NCBI GenBank assembly: GCA_013140485.1
Contig: JABFSS010000091.1
Location: 1-11,803 of the forward strand
DNA: 11,803 nucleotides
Direction: 5' to 3'
Source: Candidatus Peribacteraceae bacterium
GTDB taxonomy: Bacteria; Patescibacteriota; Gracilibacteria; Peribacterales; Peribacteraceae
In this document: piece after piece, positions 6,429 through 11,803 of the stretch
How the letters are laid out: the number at the start of each line of letters is the position of its first letter
Position numbering within the stretch: position 1 is the first letter of the stretch
Notes under the pieces: generated by a model
Told to the model about the DNA's origin: nothing
Seen by the model: the letters and a program-made list of their open reading frames with translations, nothing else
Database searches by the model: none
Translations under genes and position numbers: made by a program

Positions 6429-7253
6429 CTACGCCCGCTCAAAATACGTCCGCAGTTTCTGTCGCAGGACGTCGGCCTGCTTGGGATTCCTCCACACGGT
6501 AATTTTGTACTTGCCCCGCATGGAAAAAATATCGAGAAAAAGCTCCTGGTCGAATTCCTTGGCAGCCTTCACTTTTTCGAAGAAAAATGAGAAGTGCTTG
6601 GCGATCTTCTCCGGTAACAAGCACTCGACGATGTATTCTCCATAGACGTTCAGGTTGTAGCCGTCTCTGGGAAACGGCGGATTCGCGGTGGTCACGGCCT
6701 CGTAGACCTCCCGTACGCGCTTCGCTCCGAATTCATCCAGGAACGTGTCGCAGCCGAAGACCCAGCGGCAATCAACGCCCCGTTCCTTGAGCTGTTTGTA
6801 GAAGGTGATTTCCTCGGCATTTCTCCCCAATTGCCACCAGGCGTGCGAATAATACTTGTAGAGCTGTTTTTCTTTGGTGACGCCGTAGAGCGAGACGAGA
6901 ATGTGATTCCAGAGCGCTTCGACATCGAGGAGCGAATGGGCTTCCAGAACGCGCTTCTCCCCTTCACGCAGCGGATACTCGACCACGTGCTGATGGAGAC
7001 GTTTGGCGCGCCCCGCGATGAATTCCACGTACGAAACCCACATCAGATTCAGCGACAGCTGCCGGTGCGACTTCACCAGAATTTGATTCTCCGCCATCCG
7101 CGTCACGATGCGGTACAAGTGTGCCACCGACACCTTCATCCCCGACGTCTTTCTCAGATGCTCATGCAATTCTGCAATCGTGATCCGCGGACGGACCGCC
7201 ACGGTTTCCACAATGGCGCTGAAGACGGGATGGATGGGGTCGAAGAGAAACAT
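6429..7253 (-). CDS. Winged-helix DNA-binding protein with uncharacterised C-terminal domain
   Basis: The product has 274 residues and no signal peptide. The first about 75 residues look like a winged helix-turn-helix: ITIAELHEHL (24-33), a recognition-type helix at about 42-58 (SVAHLYRIVTRMAENQI) and a wing (LVKSHRQLSLNLMWVSY). The remainder (about 80-274) is a globular domain of mixed helix and strand, containing HAWWQLG, FYKQLKERGVDCRWVFGCDTF and a Phe-rich stretch (FSFFFEKVKAAKEF). I cannot name this domain; a ligand- or effector-binding sensor, as in TrmB-like regulators, is a guess. The ATG at 7253 comes 16 bases after the stop of the TPR lipoprotein gene on the same strand, so it is likely co-transcribed as the last gene of the DUF4331 operon. 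Regulation of that operon would be a natural role but is inference. Confidence 0.75.
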   Translation of the reverse strand: MFLFDPIHPVFSAIVETVAVRPRITIAELHEHLRKTSGMKVSVAHLYRIVTRMAENQILVKSHRQLSLNLMWVSYVEFIAGRAKRLHQHVVEYPLREGEKRVLEAHSLLDVEALWNHILVSLYGVTKEKQLYKYYSHAWWQLGRNAEEITFYKQLKERGVDCRWVFGCDTFLDEFGAKRVREVYEAVTTANPPFPRDGYNLNVYGEYIVECLLPEKIAKHFSFFFEKVKAAKEFDQELFLDIFSMRGKYKITVWRNPKQADVLRQKLRTYFERA

Positions 7254-7269
7254 CGTTCGGTATGGGGCG

Positions 7270-8550
7270 TTATCGTGAAATGGGCAGCAAGGAGAAATGC
7301 GGCCGTTTCGCCGCGTCTTGCCGGTACTGCCGCGCCTGCGCGGTTTTCCCTGCAGCTTCCGCGGCGAGTGCGGCGTGCGTCAGAATGACGGGATCTTTGG
7401 TGCCCGTGGCGAGAGCCGCTTGCGCGTGCGCCCATGCGTCCTGCGGCAGATCGTTCTTCAGCGAAGCGAAGGAGAGCAGATCCGCGGCGTAGATCGTCGG
7501 ATGGACTCCATAAACTTTTTTCCCGAGTTCCAGCGCAAGGGGCAGATTGCGGCCGTGATCGGCCAGGAATTTCCCGCGCTCCAGATCAACGTTCGTTCCC
7601 GTCTTCGCAATGGCCTCATAGCCGGCGTCGGTGAGGGCATAATACAAATCCGCTTTCTCTGTGTTTCCCATGAGCGAATGGATGTCGCCGAGGAGCGCGG
7701 AGTATTCCGGAAGGCCGAACATGGTGAACGCGGTCTCCGCCTGCCGCTGCGCGGTCACGAAATCTTTTTCAAACGCGGCGATTTTCGCAAGACCCGCGAG
7801 CGCGGGAGCGCTATCCGGATAGATCGAAAGCGCCTCGGCGTACCGCAGTTTCGCGAGTGCCGGATCCGTCGGAAGCAGCAACCTGCCAATCTCCGAGAGC
7901 GTCCACGCGTCTTGCTCGGGGATGCCGCTCGGGACTCCCGCGGCCTGCCGCATCACGTCGATCGCGCCCGCAAAATCGCCGTGGATTTCGCGCAGGTAAG
8001 CGATGCGCGTGAGGACGGCGTTATCGGGCTTCAGATCCGACATCGTCTGCAGCGTCGCGACCGCATCTCCGTAGCGACCCATTTCGATCTGCGCGTCGGT
8101 GAGCAGTCCGTAGTAGCGTTGGTCTTGGGGGTACTCGGCGACGAGCGTCTGTCCGATCGGCAACGCGTGACCGAAATCGTGCCGTCCCATCAAGATTTGC
8201 CCGCGGAGAAAATCCACTTCCGGATTGTCCGGCTGGGCGGTCTCCACGAATGAGAGGAGTCCGTCGACGCGTTGATAATATGCGGTGTCGGCACTCTCGC
8301 GCACGGCCTGCAGATACTGGCGCGCGAGCGAGAAGGCCGTTTCGGCGTTATCGGGATCGTCCAAAAGATTTTCCTGCATGGTCAGGATCGCCGTTTTTGT
8401 TCTATCGGAGAGGCCTTGCTCGCTTTCGTCGATGAAGATCGCGACGAAGGGCGAGCCGCAACCGGAGAGGAGGAGCAGCGCGCACACCAAGAACGGAGCG
8501 GCCGATGGGGCCGCTCCGCTCGAGAATGTACGCAACAGATATTTGTTCAT
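7270..8550 (-). CDS. TPR-repeat lipoprotein
   Basis: The product has 426 residues. The N-terminus is a lipoprotein signal: a basic start (MNKYLLR), a hydrophobic core and the lipobox LSGC with Cys31 as the lipidated residue. The rest (about 66-415) is made of paired helices typical of tetratricopeptide repeats, with family-type segments such as PDNAETAFSLARQYLQA, GRHDFGHALPIGQTLVAEYP, QIEMGRYGDAVATLQTMSDL and HGDFAGAIDVMRQA. TPR arrays bind other proteins, so this is probably a membrane-tethered scaffold outside the cell. The start at 8550 lies 11 bases after the DUF4331 stop and no ribosome site is visible; the winged-helix gene follows 16 bases after its stop. The tight spacing implies one operon. 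A partner relation with the DUF4331 protein is inferred from position only. Confidence 0.88.
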   Translation of the reverse strand: MNKYLLRTFSSGAAPSAAPFLVCALLLLSGCGSPFVAIFIDESEQGLSDRTKTAILTMQENLLDDPDNAETAFSLARQYLQAVRESADTAYYQRVDGLLSFVETAQPDNPEVDFLRGQILMGRHDFGHALPIGQTLVAEYPQDQRYYGLLTDAQIEMGRYGDAVATLQTMSDLKPDNAVLTRIAYLREIHGDFAGAIDVMRQAAGVPSGIPEQDAWTLSEIGRLLLPTDPALAKLRYAEALSIYPDSAPALAGLAKIAAFEKDFVTAQRQAETAFTMFGLPEYSALLGDIHSLMGNTEKADLYYALTDAGYEAIAKTGTNVDLERGKFLADHGRNLPLALELGKKVYGVHPTIYAADLLSFASLKNDLPQDAWAHAQAALATGTKDPVILTHAALAAEAAGKTAQARQYRQDAAKRPHFSLLPISR

Positions 8551-8561
8551 CGGAGAACGAA

Positions 8562-9908
8562 TTATTTCGTGAGGTGAGGCGTAGCGAGGTACGGGAAAGT
8601 GTCGGAGAACGTCGCGTCATTGGCGTTCACTCCGTCACCCAGAGCCGCGTCGACCGTGTATCCCTCCACGAGCTTTCCGGCGACCGCCTGAATGGCGATG
8701 TCCGTCACGTCATCGGCGAGGCGCCGACCGTTGGGGAAGCCCGCGTTGTCGCCGCCGAAGACGCCGAGGCGGTTCGGTTCAGCAGACGGCTTGATGGACG
8801 TGTTCAGGCGGAGCATTTCCGCGGCGCGCACGCCCTTGGGCTGGTTGAGACTGGGAACGCCGGTCAAGAATACCGTGACCAGGTCCTTGCGGTTTTCGGT
8901 CGGGACGTTGAGACCGAGGACTGCCTTAAAGAGTCCGGCGAGCTCGGGCTTGAGGACGACTGCCGCGTACGGCTTGGTGTCGGCGTCCTTCACCGGCTTC
9001 GACGCGTTGAAGTAATCCTTGTAGGCGAGCGGAACGACGACTTCGTTCACGAGCGGCATGCCGAGGCGGGAAACCTGGACCCACGATGCGCTTGGCTTCG
9101 TGGTTCCGTCACCCTTGAGCACAGTCTGCGCGGGGCGGTAGTTTGCGCTCCAGACGCCGATCACGGGATCGGAACCGATCAGACCTTTGACCGGAACTTC
9201 GAAGACGATGGAGTTCACGTTTGCGCCGGCAAGGCTGTCCTTGCCACCGCCGAGGTTGAGGAGATCGAAGACCTTCAGGTCAACGAAGAACGAGTCATCG
9301 CGCTGTCCGGCGAAGAACGTGCCCTTGGCGCCGGCGTTGACGATCGCTTTCTTCGCGAGACCGTCGTAGTCGGTGATGCTCTTGGAACCGATGACCGGAG
9401 CGGCGACTTCGCCGGTGGCCACGAGGTTTCCTTTGCTCATCTGGTTCTTGCTGCCGTTGAACGCGCCCTTGATGCGATACGCGTTCCAGTACTGGTGAAC
9501 GTTGAGATCCGACGGAGAGGAAACGGGCTTCGTGTTGTAGAGGAATGTTCCGCCGTTATCGACCTTCGTCCAGAAATCGAAGACAAAGCTCACGTCTTCC
9601 TTGGCGTCGCCGTTCGTGTCCATATGGATCCCGTAGACGGCATCGTCCGAGAAGCGGTAGTAGTTTGGACCGGCATCCGCGTACTGGAAGGGCGAAGAGT
9701 TCGCGACAAAGACGACCTTGCTCGAGTCCGTGGGACTGATGAAGGCGTAGAGATCGGTGGCGTCCACCGTGGGATCTTGGCTGATCATCGGCGCCTCACG
9801 GTGCGATGAAGCCAGCGCCGTGACGGGCCCGAGAGCCATCGCAACGACGGAAGCAGCCGCAGCGAGAGCAGTGACGCCCTTCGTGCGGAGCAGGAGAGAC
9901 TGTGACAT
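8562..9908 (-). CDS. DUF4331-family exported protein
   Basis: I start the gene at 9908, where the ATG begins a standard signal peptide (MSQSLLLRTK, Ala/Val-rich core, cut after ALA at residue 33). The open frame reaches back to 10082, but the extra 58 residues would bury the signal and run through a hairpin region. The mature protein begins with SSHREAPMISQDPTVDATDLYAFISP (residues 34-59, here as two overlapping parts: SSHREAPMISQDP and TVDATDLYAFISP), the hallmark of DUF4331. The 448-residue length fits the family. The rest is rich in short beta-type segments and includes NGRRLADDVTDIAIQA near the C-terminus, also seen in family members. The molecular function of DUF4331 is not established to my knowledge. 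It is the first gene of a three-gene minus-strand operon and lies downstream of a hupE-like gene. Confidence 0.92.
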   Translation of the reverse strand: MSQSLLLRTKGVTALAAAASVVAMALGPVTALASSHREAPMISQDPTVDATDLYAFISPTDSSKVVFVANSSPFQYADAGPNYYRFSDDAVYGIHMDTNGDAKEDVSFVFDFWTKVDNGGTFLYNTKPVSSPSDLNVHQYWNAYRIKGAFNGSKNQMSKGNLVATGEVAAPVIGSKSITDYDGLAKKAIVNAGAKGTFFAGQRDDSFFVDLKVFDLLNLGGGKDSLAGANVNSIVFEVPVKGLIGSDPVIGVWSANYRPAQTVLKGDGTTKPSASWVQVSRLGMPLVNEVVVPLAYKDYFNASKPVKDADTKPYAAVVLKPELAGLFKAVLGLNVPTENRKDLVTVFLTGVPSLNQPKGVRAAEMLRLNTSIKPSAEPNRLGVFGGDNAGFPNGRRLADDVTDIAIQAVAGKLVEGYTVDAALGDGVNANDATFSDTFPYLATPHLTK

Positions 9909-9994
9909 AAAACTGAAAGAGGAATGAAGTATGTGGGAAACTCTAAATACTCCGGGGGAGCCCGACAAGATGACTGAAGTGACAAAACAGTAAA

Positions 9995-10031
9995 TTTCTC
10001 CTGAAAGGAGAAAACTCGGAATTTTACCGAG
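9995..10031 (-). terminator. Two adjacent hairpins between hupE-like and DUF4331 genes
   Basis: Read on the minus strand, CTCGG-taaaatt-CCGAG (10031-10015) is followed directly by TTTT. It is followed by a second perfect hairpin, TTTCTCC-tttca-GGAGAAA (10013-9995). The first has the shape of a weak intrinsic terminator for the hupE-like mRNA, which ends at 10096. The second, with seven pairs, could reinforce it or act in the leader of the DUF4331 mRNA. U-tracts are short, so termination may be partial. Confidence 0.4.
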
Positions 10032-10095
10032 AAGCATGCATTTCGGCATTTCACGATATTTTTTCACTGCGGCGGGCTGCATGACGCCCTTTTCT

Positions 10096-10920
10096 TCAGG
10101 CGGGATAGACCACCCGTTGCACGAACCAGACCATCGCCAGGACGGAAATCAAGCCCGCGGCCACTTGGGTTGCGCGGCGGTGCCAGCGTTTGCGGCGTGC
10201 GAAGAAGATCAGCGGCAGCGCGATGACGACGATCAACATCTGTCCGACATCCACTCCCAGATTGAACGAGAGCAGCGACGACAGAAACCGCAGGATGCCC
10301 CCCGGCACGGCCACGTCCTGCAGCGCACCGGCGAAACCCATGCCGTGGAAGAATCCGAAGCACAGGACTGTGAAGGCCCGCGCTTTGCTATCGGCGAAAA
10401 ACGGCCAACGCGGAGCAAGGAAGACGGTCGTGAGCGCGACGTATGCGATCGAGAGAGCGATGACCGGTTCTACGATCGCGCTGCTCACCCGCAGAATATT
10501 GCCGCCGGCCAGGATCAGCGTGACGCTGTGCGAGAGCGTGAAGCACGAGAGCAGCCACGCGGTTTTGCGGACGCTCACGAAGGTCAAGAGCAGCGAGAAG
10601 ACGAAAAGAACGTGATCCGGACCGCTCAGAATGTGCTCGATGCCGAGAATCAAAAATTGCCATACGGTATGAAAAAAGCCGGCGCCATCCGGGTCGCGAG
10701 CAAGCGCAATCAGCTTCTGCTGCTGCGCCGTGTCGTTGCCGCTCAGCGCGGGATCGGACTCGATGAATTTCTGCAGGTCATCCGCAGTCGCCTCCGGATG
10801 CTGCTGCACATACTCCAAGAGCGCCTGCGGCAGCAATTCATGCGCGCGAACGGGCGCCGCGGTCGCGAATGCGCCGAGCAGGAATATGAAGAAACCCGAA
10901 ACGGTGACGGAACGAGACAT
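10096..10920 (-). CDS. HupE/UreJ_2-type membrane protein
   Basis: The 274-residue product starts at 10920 with a signal peptide cut after VRA (residue 26), leaving His-27 of AHELLP at the mature N-terminus. A soluble segment (about 27-80) precedes about six or seven membrane helices. Family signatures are GIEHILSGPDHVLFVF (93-108), FTLSHSVTLIL (127-137) and FGFFHGMGFAGAL (188-200). Conserved His96, Asp102, His103, His131, Glu151 and His192 could bind a metal. HupE/UreJ relatives have been linked to nickel or cobalt uptake, but this subgroup's substrate is unknown and no hydrogenase or urease gene is in the window. The frame is open upstream to 11370, but that extension is antisense to the lipoprotein gene and is rejected. 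The position just before the DUF4331 operon, with hairpins between, suggests related function and partly separate expression. Confidence 0.88.
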   Translation of the reverse strand: MSRSVTVSGFFIFLLGAFATAAPVRAHELLPQALLEYVQQHPEATADDLQKFIESDPALSGNDTAQQQKLIALARDPDGAGFFHTVWQFLILGIEHILSGPDHVLFVFSLLLTFVSVRKTAWLLSCFTLSHSVTLILAGGNILRVSSAIVEPVIALSIAYVALTTVFLAPRWPFFADSKARAFTVLCFGFFHGMGFAGALQDVAVPGGILRFLSSLLSFNLGVDVGQMLIVVIALPLIFFARRKRWHRRATQVAAGLISVLAMVWFVQRVVYPA

Positions 10921-10971
10921 GCGCACGCGTGAATGGTGCCCATCGGGTTGCGATCTCACAAGCAGGGATTT

Positions 10972-10985
10972 TCGGCGATAGCCGA
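10972..10985. promoter_or_regulatory. Short palindrome in the divergent hupE-like/lipoprotein gap
   Basis: TCGGC-gata-GCCGA forms a perfect five-pair inverted repeat in the 115-base gap between two divergent genes. It could be an operator half-site pair or a small hairpin, or chance. No convincing promoter boxes were found around it. Confidence 0.2.
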
Positions 10986-11035
10986 TCACAACGGGATGCT
11001 GTAGGATTCCGTCAATCAGGCTTTCCCCCACTCCC

Positions 11036-11491
11036 ATGCGCCGCTTTCTCCCCATGCTCCTCACCGCTCCCCTTCTGCTCTCCGCCTGCGGAGGCAAATT
11101 GACCGGATCCGTGACGCCGGATGACATGGACCAGCCGCAGGGAACACAAGAACAGCCGGTGCCCGTGCAAGAACAGCCAGAACAGCCGGTGCCCATCGCC
11201 GCTCCGGCGGTCGAGCACCCCTTGCTGCCGAACTTCACCGTCATGGGAACGTACGTGACAGTCGACGGCGAGCAGACGATGATCTTCGAGTATCCCAATG
11301 AGTCAACGGCGGCAGCGGACCGGGCTAAAGTGAGCGCGGACGGACAGAGCATCGGCGGCGATCCCGTCAACTGGGGCGGGCCGGTCCACTTCTTCCACGC
11401 GGGCCGCGTGATCGTGGCTTACCCCGGCAGCAACGAGAGCATTGTCGCGAAGCTTCGAACGGACGCAGGGGCTCAATTTGCGGGGAATTAA
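11036..11491 (+). CDS. Small lipoprotein of unknown function
   Basis: The product has 151 residues. The ATG at 11036 begins a short lipoprotein signal, MRRFLPMLLTAPLLLSACGG, with lipobox LSAC and Cys18 as the likely lipidated residue. A Pro/Gln/Glu-rich tether follows (about 35-58), holding EQPVPVQ and EQPVPIA, then a globular domain (about 60-151) with GTYVTVDGEQTMIFEYP, WGGPVHFFHAGRVIVAYPGS and the end LRTDAGAQFAGN. This last part resembles a pattern I associate with small secreted bacterial proteins of unknown role; I cannot name the family. No Shine-Dalgarno is visible. It is divergent from the hupE-like gene, which it may share control with. A surface-anchored protein is the safe reading. 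Confidence 0.85.
   Translation: MRRFLPMLLTAPLLLSACGGKLTGSVTPDDMDQPQGTQEQPVPVQEQPEQPVPIAAPAVEHPLLPNFTVMGTYVTVDGEQTMIFEYPNESTAAADRAKVSADGQSIGGDPVNWGGPVHFFHAGRVIVAYPGSNESIVAKLRTDAGAQFAGN
11150..11194 (+). repeat. 15-bp direct repeat in the lipoprotein tether
   Basis: gaacagccggtgccc occurs at 11150-11164 and 11180-11194, with a partial third unit (gaacagcc) at 11171-11178. It encodes the EQPVP repeats of the tether and probably arose by slippage. Confidence 0.7.
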
Positions 11492-11525
11492 ATTCGTCGC
11501 AGAAGTACCGGAAATCGTCTGATTC

Positions 11526-11534
11526 TGGTATAAT
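11526..11534 (+). promoter_or_regulatory. Perfect extended -10 promoter for the last gene
   Basis: TGGTATAAT at 11526-11534 is a perfect extended -10 element. The hexamer 17 bases upstream (TACCGG, 11506-11511) is not a -35, which extended -10 promoters can do without. With the usual spacing, transcription begins at about 11541, the first base of the GTG start codon downstream. Confidence 0.7.
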
Positions 11535-11540
11535 ATCTTT

Positions 11541-11803
11541 GTGAAGCCATTTGAAGTTTTCGTCCCCGAAAAACACCTCAATGCCCAACTTAGGATAGCC
11601 CGAGAACAATTTTCCGATTACTCCCTGCACATTTCACAGAGTCCTGATGCAACGGGAGCGACTCTGATATTCGATGTGCCTGACGAACTCATCGGTGATG
11701 TACGTGCGCATCTTTTACGATGGGGCTTCGACCTCAGTCTCAAGCCCCCGGTGGCGCCCCACCCGGAATACTTCACACATGACACGAACCCAACCCCATC
11801 TTC
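11541..11803 (+). CDS. N-terminal part of an unrecognised protein, GTG start, cut by the window end
   Basis: A GTG at 11541 opens 87 codons to the end of the window: MKPFEVFVPEKHLNAQLRIA, then a compact alpha/beta-looking segment (GATLIFDVPDELIGDVRAHL, LLRWGFDLSL) and a Pro/His-rich stretch (KPPVAPHPEY, HDTNPTPS). The frame has a stop at 11520-11522 and no ATG or TTG between it and the GTG, so GTG is the only sensible start. It coincides with the expected transcription start of the promoter, which points to a leaderless mRNA. There is no signal peptide. The family is unknown to me. Confidence 0.65.
   Translation, partial: MKPFEVFVPEKHLNAQLRIAREQFSDYSLHISQSPDATGATLIFDVPDELIGDVRAHLLRWGFDLSLKPPVAPHPEYFTHDTNPTPS

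Noticed and set aside
7297..8253. Plus-strand open frame of 318 codons opposite the TPR lipoprotein gene
   Set aside because: Arg-rich, featureless antisense frame; the minus strand encodes a lipobox and TPR repeats.
8505..9809. Plus-strand open frame of 434 codons opposite the DUF4331 gene
   Set aside because: It is a shadow of GC-rich DUF4331 coding sequence. The translation is Val/Arg/Glu/Asp-rich without domain-like features, whereas the minus strand has the family hallmark and a signal peptide.
9909..10082. In-frame upstream extension of the DUF4331 gene by 58 codons
   Set aside because: It would bury the signal peptide and run through two hairpins; the start at 9908 gives a normal exported protein.
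10036..10932. Plus-strand open frame of 298 codons opposite the hupE-like gene
   Set aside because: Gln/Arg/Glu-rich antisense frame with no recognisable domain; the minus strand carries clear HupE motifs and membrane helices.
10921..11370. In-frame upstream extension of the hupE-like gene by 150 codons
   Set aside because: It is antisense to the lipoprotein gene and would place a Cys/Ser-rich stretch before the signal peptide that begins at 10920.

Overview
The window reads like a chromosomal segment of an uncultured bacterium, most likely from the Candidate Phyla Radiation. Peregrinibacteria or Peribacteria would be my guess, as an inference from protein style and not from a marker gene. 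Pointers are the large secreted protein with Cys-rich repeats and poly-Ser linkers, several proteins I cannot assign to a family, and the absence of a good Shine-Dalgarno sequence before almost every start. TGA ends genes normally here, so the Gracilibacteria/Absconditabacteria code (TGA = Gly) does not apply. Most of the DNA is GC-rich; one AT-richer patch (about 5.2-6.25 kb) stands out.

Layout. (1) 1-114: N-terminus of a membrane-anchored or secreted protein, minus strand, cut by the window edge. (2) 239-3733: a 1164-residue secreted multidomain protein on the plus strand. In order it has a signal peptide, two copies of a 196-residue helical hairpin with Cys pairs at its base, an acidic linker, six copies of a six-Cys module separated by Ser-rich linkers and two FGLFCP motifs, a Big_5-type Ig-like domain, and a small His/Cys-rich C-terminal domain. 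(3) 3778-5181: an unrecognised acidic, helical, cytosolic protein with a promoter almost on top of its start codon. (4) 5181-6260: a DMT/EamA transporter gene between two perfect 19-bp direct repeats. One repeat overlaps the 3' end of a tRNA-Gln(CUG) gene and the other starts on the last base of the preceding stop codon. A 31-bp relic resembling the same tRNA lies inside. The segment is AT-rich and looks like a small insertion at a tRNA. (5) 10920-6429, minus strand: HupE/UreJ_2-type membrane protein, then, after a hairpin-containing gap, DUF4331 protein, TPR lipoprotein and a winged-helix protein, the last three separated by only 11 and 16 bases. (6) 11036-11491 plus: a small lipoprotein divergent from hupE. 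(7) 11541 to the end, plus: an unrecognised gene with a GTG start exactly where transcription from a perfect extended -10 promoter should begin.

How the genes may work together: the DUF4331, TPR and HupE-like proteins all carry export signals and form a plausible envelope module, with the winged-helix protein as a possible co-transcribed regulator. The 1164-residue protein is a candidate cell-surface structural or adhesive protein. The EamA segment looks like an acquired passenger.
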